Below are positions 8,176 to 10,318 of a stretch of 10,318 nt of DNA, in pieces. The translations under genes and the position numbers were made by a program. Origin of the DNA: CAIPVR01 sp049316905 (GTDB lineage Bacteria > Actinomycetota > Acidimicrobiia > Acidimicrobiales > Microtrichaceae); NCBI GenBank assembly GCA_049316905.1, contig JBMOJH010000117.1, positions 1-10,318 on the forward strand. The letters run 5' to 3'. Positions within the stretch are counted from its first letter, which is position 1. Every line of letters begins with the position of its first letter. Below the pieces are notes generated by a model. It made no database searches and had not been told where the DNA came from. It saw only the letters and a list, made by a program, of their open reading frames with translations.

Positions 8176-8187
8176 GAGAGCGCTCTC
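8176..8187. promoter_or_regulatory. 12-bp palindrome in the htrA-whiB1 intergenic region
   Basis: GAGAGCGCTCTC is a perfect palindrome 56 nt before the htrA ATG and 72 nt before the whiB1 ATG. Its core GAGCGCTC is that of LacI-family operators such as the CebR site, but no such regulator is nearby. The octamer GCTCTCAG at its right end (8182-8189) recurs at 8229-8236. Confidence 0.5.
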
Positions 8188-8228
8188 AGTGGCCGTAGCG
8201 CATCCCGGGGTGGGAAGGGACTGAACCT

Positions 8229-8239
8229 GCTCTCAGAGC
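8229..8239. repeat. Inverted repeat GCTCT-C-AGAGC in the whiB1 leader
   Basis: Two 5-bp arms flank one base. It shares GCTCTCAG with the palindrome 47 bp upstream and lies 10 nt before the whiB1 Shine-Dalgarno, so it may be a second, weaker site for the same protein. This is inference from sequence similarity only. Confidence 0.3.
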
Positions 8240-8258
8240 CTCAGGAACGGAGGAACAA

Positions 8259-8543
8259 ATGAGGCCGGTCAGGCGTCAGACTCCTCGTATGAATTCGGTA
8301 CTGGACACCGACTGGATGGCCGAGGGCAACTGCGCCGAGCGGCCGCCGAGCCTGTTCTTCCCCTCCGACGGCGTGGGGGTCGAGGTGGCAAAGCGTGTCT
8401 GTGCGGACTGCCCCGTGAGGGCACGATGCCTGGACTACGCCTTGGACAACCGTATCGACCACGGCGTCTGGGGCGGGACCTCCGAACGGGAACGGCGGCG
8501 CCTGCTCAAGGCCCGTGCCGAACGGCCCCTCCCCGTCGGCTGA
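8259..8543 (+). CDS. WhiB-family iron-sulfur transcription regulator (number 1)
   Basis: Small DNA-associated regulator holding a [4Fe-4S] cluster; 94 residues. The four cluster cysteines are C25, C48, C51 and C57, in the family pattern C-x22-C-x2-C-x5-C. The turn GVWGG is at 69-73, followed by the basic segment SERERRRLLKARAER that contacts DNA. Family members usually act by binding region 4 of the primary sigma factor. ATG 8259 is chosen because GGAGG lies 5 nt upstream; an internal ATG at 8289 has no such site and would remove ten basic residues before the fold. The segment VGVEVAKRVCADCPV and RIDHGVWGGTSERE set it apart from the WhiB2-like copy at 9215-9499; I cannot assign it to a numbered subfamily. 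The gene is divergent from htrA and followed by the cyclo-ligase gene. Confidence 0.95.
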   Translation: MRPVRRQTPRMNSVLDTDWMAEGNCAERPPSLFFPSDGVGVEVAKRVCADCPVRARCLDYALDNRIDHGVWGGTSERERRRLLKARAERPLPVG

Positions 8544-9229
8544 ACGATCTCCCTCATCCCTCACCGTCCGCCGGGGCGCCTCCGGGCGCCCCGGCGCGAC
8601 GTGGCCCCGCGGGGCCCGGCCCTGCGCCGGCTCCCGCGGATCCGTCGACGCTCCGCTCCGCCCTGCGCCATGCGGGCCGACGGGCCCGGCGCGAGCTGAC
8701 CGGCGACGAGCGGCTGCGGGCCGAGGAACGCCTGCAGCACCACCTCCTCGGGCTGCTCGCTGATCTGCCCGTCGGCACCGTGGCACTCTCGGTGGCCACC
8801 GACGGCGAACCCGACCTCTCGGCGATCGTCGGCACGCTCCGCGAACGCGGCTGGCGACTCGTTCTGCCGGTGGTGCAGGCGCAGGGCCAGATGTCCTTCG
8901 CCCTCTGGGAGCCGGGCTCCGCCCTGGCGCCGGACCGCTACGGGATTCCCACCCCGGTGGGCGCGACACCGGTCGCGACCGACGAGCTCGACGTGGTGGT
9001 CGTGCCCTGCGTGGCGGTGGACCTGGAGGGGAACCGGCTGGGATTCGGTGCCGGCTACTACGACCGGGCGCTGAGTGGGCTGCGCCCCGACGCCCTCACG
9101 GTGGCGGCCGTGTTCTCGTGCCAGGTGGCGGAGGCCGTGCCCGTGGACGACTGGGACGTGCGCCTCGACGCCGTCGTCACCGACGGGGGGAACCTCCGGA
9201 GCGGAGCAGCCGGCTCAGGCCGTGCGTGA
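8540..9229 (+). CDS. 5-formyltetrahydrofolate cyclo-ligase (start codon unresolved)
   Basis: ATP-dependent enzyme converting 5-formyl-THF to 5,10-methenyl-THF, returning the storage folate to one-carbon metabolism. Counting from 8540, the N-terminal helix TLRSALRHAGRRARREL is at 37-53, RYGIPTP at 133-139, and the diagnostic segment VVPCVAVDLEGNRLGFGAGY ends near 173, followed by YDRAL; VTDGG closes the fold. The domain is complete. The start is the problem: between the whiB1 stop and the domain there is no ATG, GTG or TTG in this frame. The interval is drawn from CTG 8540, which overlaps the whiB1 TGA as CTGA. The only canonical start before the domain is ATG 8426, deep inside whiB1, with GAGGG nearby, giving 267 residues. 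GTG 8780 would delete the conserved N-terminal helix. Families usually have about 180-200 residues. Possible explanations are a rare CTG start, a long overlap or an indel in this sequence. Confidence 0.85.
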   Translation: MNDLPHPSPSAGAPPGAPARRGPAGPGPAPAPADPSTLRSALRHAGRRARRELTGDERLRAEERLQHHLLGLLADLPVGTVALSVATDGEPDLSAIVGTLRERGWRLVLPVVQAQGQMSFALWEPGSALAPDRYGIPTPVGATPVATDELDVVVVPCVAVDLEGNRLGFGAGYYDRALSGLRPDALTVAAVFSCQVAEAVPVDDWDVRLDAVVTDGGNLRSGAAGSGRA

Positions 9230-9499
9230 CTGCTGCGCGGCGCGGGCGAGGGCCCGCTGCCGGCGGATGCGACGGCGCTCCCGCTCGGAGAGCCCGCCCC
9301 AGATGCCGAACTTCTCGCCGTTGGCCAGCGCGTACTCGAGGCACTCCTCGCGTACGACGCAGCCCTGGCAGACCTGCTTGGCCTCCTTGGTGGAGGCACC
9401 GCGCTCCGGGAAGAAGAGGTCGGGGTCGACGCCGAGGCAGTTGGCGAAGTTCTGCCAACTCTCGGTGCCGGTCTCCGTGTCGTGCGCCTCGTCGTTCAT
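9215..9499 (-). CDS. WhiB-family regulator resembling WhiB2/WhiB
   Basis: Iron-sulfur regulator of 94 residues. Cluster cysteines are C21, C44, C47 and C53, with CQGC and C-x5-C intact. FFPERGASTKEAKQVC, ECLEYALANGEKFGIWGGL and SERERRR (71-77) closely follow the WhiB of Streptomyces and WhiB2 (WhmD) of mycobacteria, which control septation and cell division genes. That subgroup assignment rests on remembered sequence patterns. The tail RIRRQRALARAAQQSRTA is basic. ATG 9499 is preceded by GGAGG and a G-run ending 5 nt away; the GGAGG lies in the 3' arm of a 10-bp hairpin. Upstream are a likely promoter and a perfect 20-bp palindrome. The 3' end overlaps the cyclo-ligase gene by 15 bp tail to tail. 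It follows the VWA gene on the same strand but about 260 nt away, so it is probably transcribed separately. Confidence 0.95.
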   Translation of the reverse strand: MNDEAHDTETGTESWQNFANCLGVDPDLFFPERGASTKEAKQVCQGCVVREECLEYALANGEKFGIWGGLSERERRRIRRQRALARAAQQSRTA

Positions 9500-9508
9500 C
9501 GGTTCCCC

Positions 9509-9532
9509 CCTCCGACCCCGCCGGGGCGGAGG
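9509..9532 (-). promoter_or_regulatory. Hairpin hiding the whiB2-like ribosome binding site
   Basis: On the minus strand CCTCCG-CCCC, loop GGC, GGGG-T-CGGAGG can fold with ten pairs and one bulged T. The 3' arm holds GGAGG, 14 nt before the ATG counted from its first base. A G-run between the arm and the ATG stays free. Folding would limit ribosome access; this is inference. Confidence 0.55.
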
Positions 9533-9596
9533 CCATGGGTTTCGTCCTCGACCGGTGGGCCAGGTCGTGAGACCGACGCCACAGGAACGGTGGTTG

Positions 9597-9616
9597 ATCG
9601 GTGTAATTACACCGAT
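9597..9616. promoter_or_regulatory. Perfect 20-bp palindrome upstream of the whiB2-like gene
   Basis: ATCGGTGTAATTACACCGAT reads the same on both strands and stands out as an AT-containing stretch in GC-rich DNA. Its left half ATCGGTGTAA is echoed by ACCGATGTAA at 9611-9620 (8 of 10 bases), giving a third half-site. It lies about 100 nt before the whiB2-like ATG and just downstream of the predicted promoter, where a bound dimer would block transcription. The binding protein is unknown. Confidence 0.7.
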
Positions 9617-9626
9617 GTAAGGCGTT

Positions 9627-9655
9627 ATCTAAGCCGCTGTCGCCGGGAACTGCAA
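9627..9655 (-). promoter_or_regulatory. Predicted promoter of the whiB2-like gene
   Basis: On the minus strand TTGCAG (9655-9650), 17 nt, then TTAGAT (9632-9627) resembles a -35 and -10 pair; TAGATA one base later is an alternative -10. Transcription would begin near 9620, giving a leader of about 120 nt that contains the 20-bp palindrome and the hairpin at the ribosome binding site. Confidence 0.45.
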
Positions 9656-9656
9656 G

Positions 9657-9698
9657 AAAAAGTTCCGCGCGGAGCGGGACGCGCGCGACACCGCGCGT
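9657..9698 (-). terminator. Candidate terminator of the VWA gene
   Basis: About 60 nt after the VWA stop, ACGCGCG and CGCGCGT (9679-9685 and 9692-9698) form a 7-bp stem, then a small CCGC/GCGG stem (9677-9665) is followed after AAC by TTTTT and CTT on the minus strand. The large stem is not adjacent to the T-run, so efficiency is uncertain. Confidence 0.4.
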
Positions 9699-9758
9699 GC
9701 AGACAGGTGGTGGGCCGACCCGCTGAGCGCGGCCGTGGGCGGATCGGGGGCCGACGGC

Positions 9759-10318
9759 TCAGCGTCGGCCGCGCAGCATCTCGCGCTTCTGCTCGATGAA
9801 GTCCACGAGCACGTAGTCGCCGAGCGTGTCGGGACTGGTGAAGAACGCGCGGCCCTGGTTCATCCGGGTCAGCTGCTCCACGAAGTGCTGCAGGCTGCGG
9901 TCCGGGTCGAGCATGAAGGTGTTGATCCGGATCCGGTCCCGGGTGCAGCGGGCCACCTCGAGGAGCGTGGCGTCGACGGTCTCGCGCACCGGCGGGTAGT
10001 GGAACTCCGGCTCGCCGTAGGAGTTGATGTGGGCGGTCGGCTCGCCGTCGGTGATCATGATGATCTGCTTCGTACCGGACTGGCGGGCCAGGAGCTGGCG
10101 GGCGAGCTGGAACCCGTGCTGCATGTTCGTGCCGTAGACGAAGTCCCACGACACCTCGGGCAGCTGCTCGGCGGTGAGCACGCGGGCCACCTCGCTGAAG
10201 CCGACGATGCCGAGGTAGTCCCGGGGGTACTGCATCGAGATCAGCGAGTGCAGCGCCATCGCGACCTTCTTGGCCGGCAGGAAGTTGTCGCGCATGGGCA
10301 TCGACAGCGACAGGTCGA
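9759..10318 (-). CDS. VWA (von Willebrand factor A) domain protein, C-terminal part
   Basis: The gene enters from the right edge and ends at 9759; about 185 residues are seen. The metal-ion-dependent adhesion site is complete: DLSLS at 10316-10302 (DxSxS), the threonine in YGTNMQHG (codon at 10130) and the aspartate in ITDGEPT (codon at 10049). The C-terminal end is SPDTLGDYVLVDFIEQKREM. The run MALHSLI, YLGIVGFSE and LARQLL is like the VWA proteins found beside MoxR or Mg-chelatase-type AAA ATPases, as in mycobacterial Rv0959 next to Rv0958. If so, the ATPase gene would lie to the right, outside this window. No signal peptide can be judged because the start is missing. The VWA fold is secure; the partner and role are inferred from family context. 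Confidence 0.9.
   Translation of the reverse strand, partial: DLSLSMPMRDNFLPAKKVAMALHSLISMQYPRDYLGIVGFSEVARVLTAEQLPEVSWDFVYGTNMQHGFQLARQLLARQSGTKQIIMITDGEPTAHINSYGEPEFHYPPVRETVDATLLEVARCTRDRIRINTFMLDPDRSLQHFVEQLTRMNQGRAFFTSPDTLGDYVLVDFIEQKREMLRGRR

Noticed and set aside
8289..8291. Internal ATG as the whiB1 start
   Set aside because: It has no ribosome binding site, while ATG 8259 has GGAGG at 5 nt. The fold would be intact either way.
8520..8560. Programmed frameshift joining whiB1 to the cyclo-ligase
   Set aside because: The frames differ by one base, but no convincing slippery heptamer or downstream structure is seen, and such a fusion is not known to me.
8243..9592. Shared CAGGAACGG near both whiB genes as a common regulatory site
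   Set aside because: In whiB1 it is part of the ribosome binding region and in the second gene it is on the opposite strand relative to the transcript. Nine bases can match by chance.

Overview
The window is GC-rich chromosomal DNA from an actinomycete-type bacterium (Actinomycetota). The grounds are two different WhiB-family iron-sulfur regulators, which are confined to that phylum and its phages; a ppk-mutT pair arranged as in mycobacteria; and heavy use of G/C third positions. The class cannot be fixed from the sequence alone. No tRNA, rRNA, CRISPR array, insertion sequence or phage gene is visible, and the gene content reads as ordinary core chromosome.

Layout, right to left on the minus strand: htrA (8120-6648), a 94-residue gene of unknown function (6606-6322), ppk (6273-4195), a small Nudix hydrolase overlapping ppk by 4 nt (4198-3770), then the high-affinity phosphate transporter pstS (3616-2507), pstC (2416-1439), pstA (1442-447, 4-nt overlap with pstC) and the start of pstB (421 to beyond the left edge). 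The plus strand carries whiB number 1 (8259-8543) followed by a 5-formyltetrahydrofolate cyclo-ligase gene (to 9229) whose start codon is unclear. A second, WhiB2-like whiB lies on the minus strand (9499-9215) and overlaps the cyclo-ligase gene tail to tail. At the right edge is the C-terminal part of a VWA (MIDAS) protein (minus strand, from beyond 10318 to 9759).

Function: bases 1-6273 form a phosphate module. PstS binds phosphate outside the membrane, PstCA form the channel, PstB supplies ATP-driven transport, and Ppk stores phosphate as polyphosphate. The Nudix enzyme matches the catalytic half of mycobacterial MutT1. The pstS leader carries five GTTCACC-like units at an exact 11-bp period, the layout of a PHO box, so phosphate-starvation control is likely.

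Non-coding signals are the most interesting part. There is a perfect 14-bp hairpin between pstS and pstC. Short dyads hide the ribosome binding sites of pstS and whiB2. A perfect 20-bp palindrome, ATCGGTGTAATTACACCGAT, lies just downstream of a predicted whiB2 promoter. A 12-bp palindrome sits between the divergent htrA and whiB1. TAnnnT-like hexamers lie 6-7 nt before the ATG of three genes lacking a good Shine-Dalgarno sequence, which suggests leaderless mRNAs. I saw no clearly new multi-gene system.
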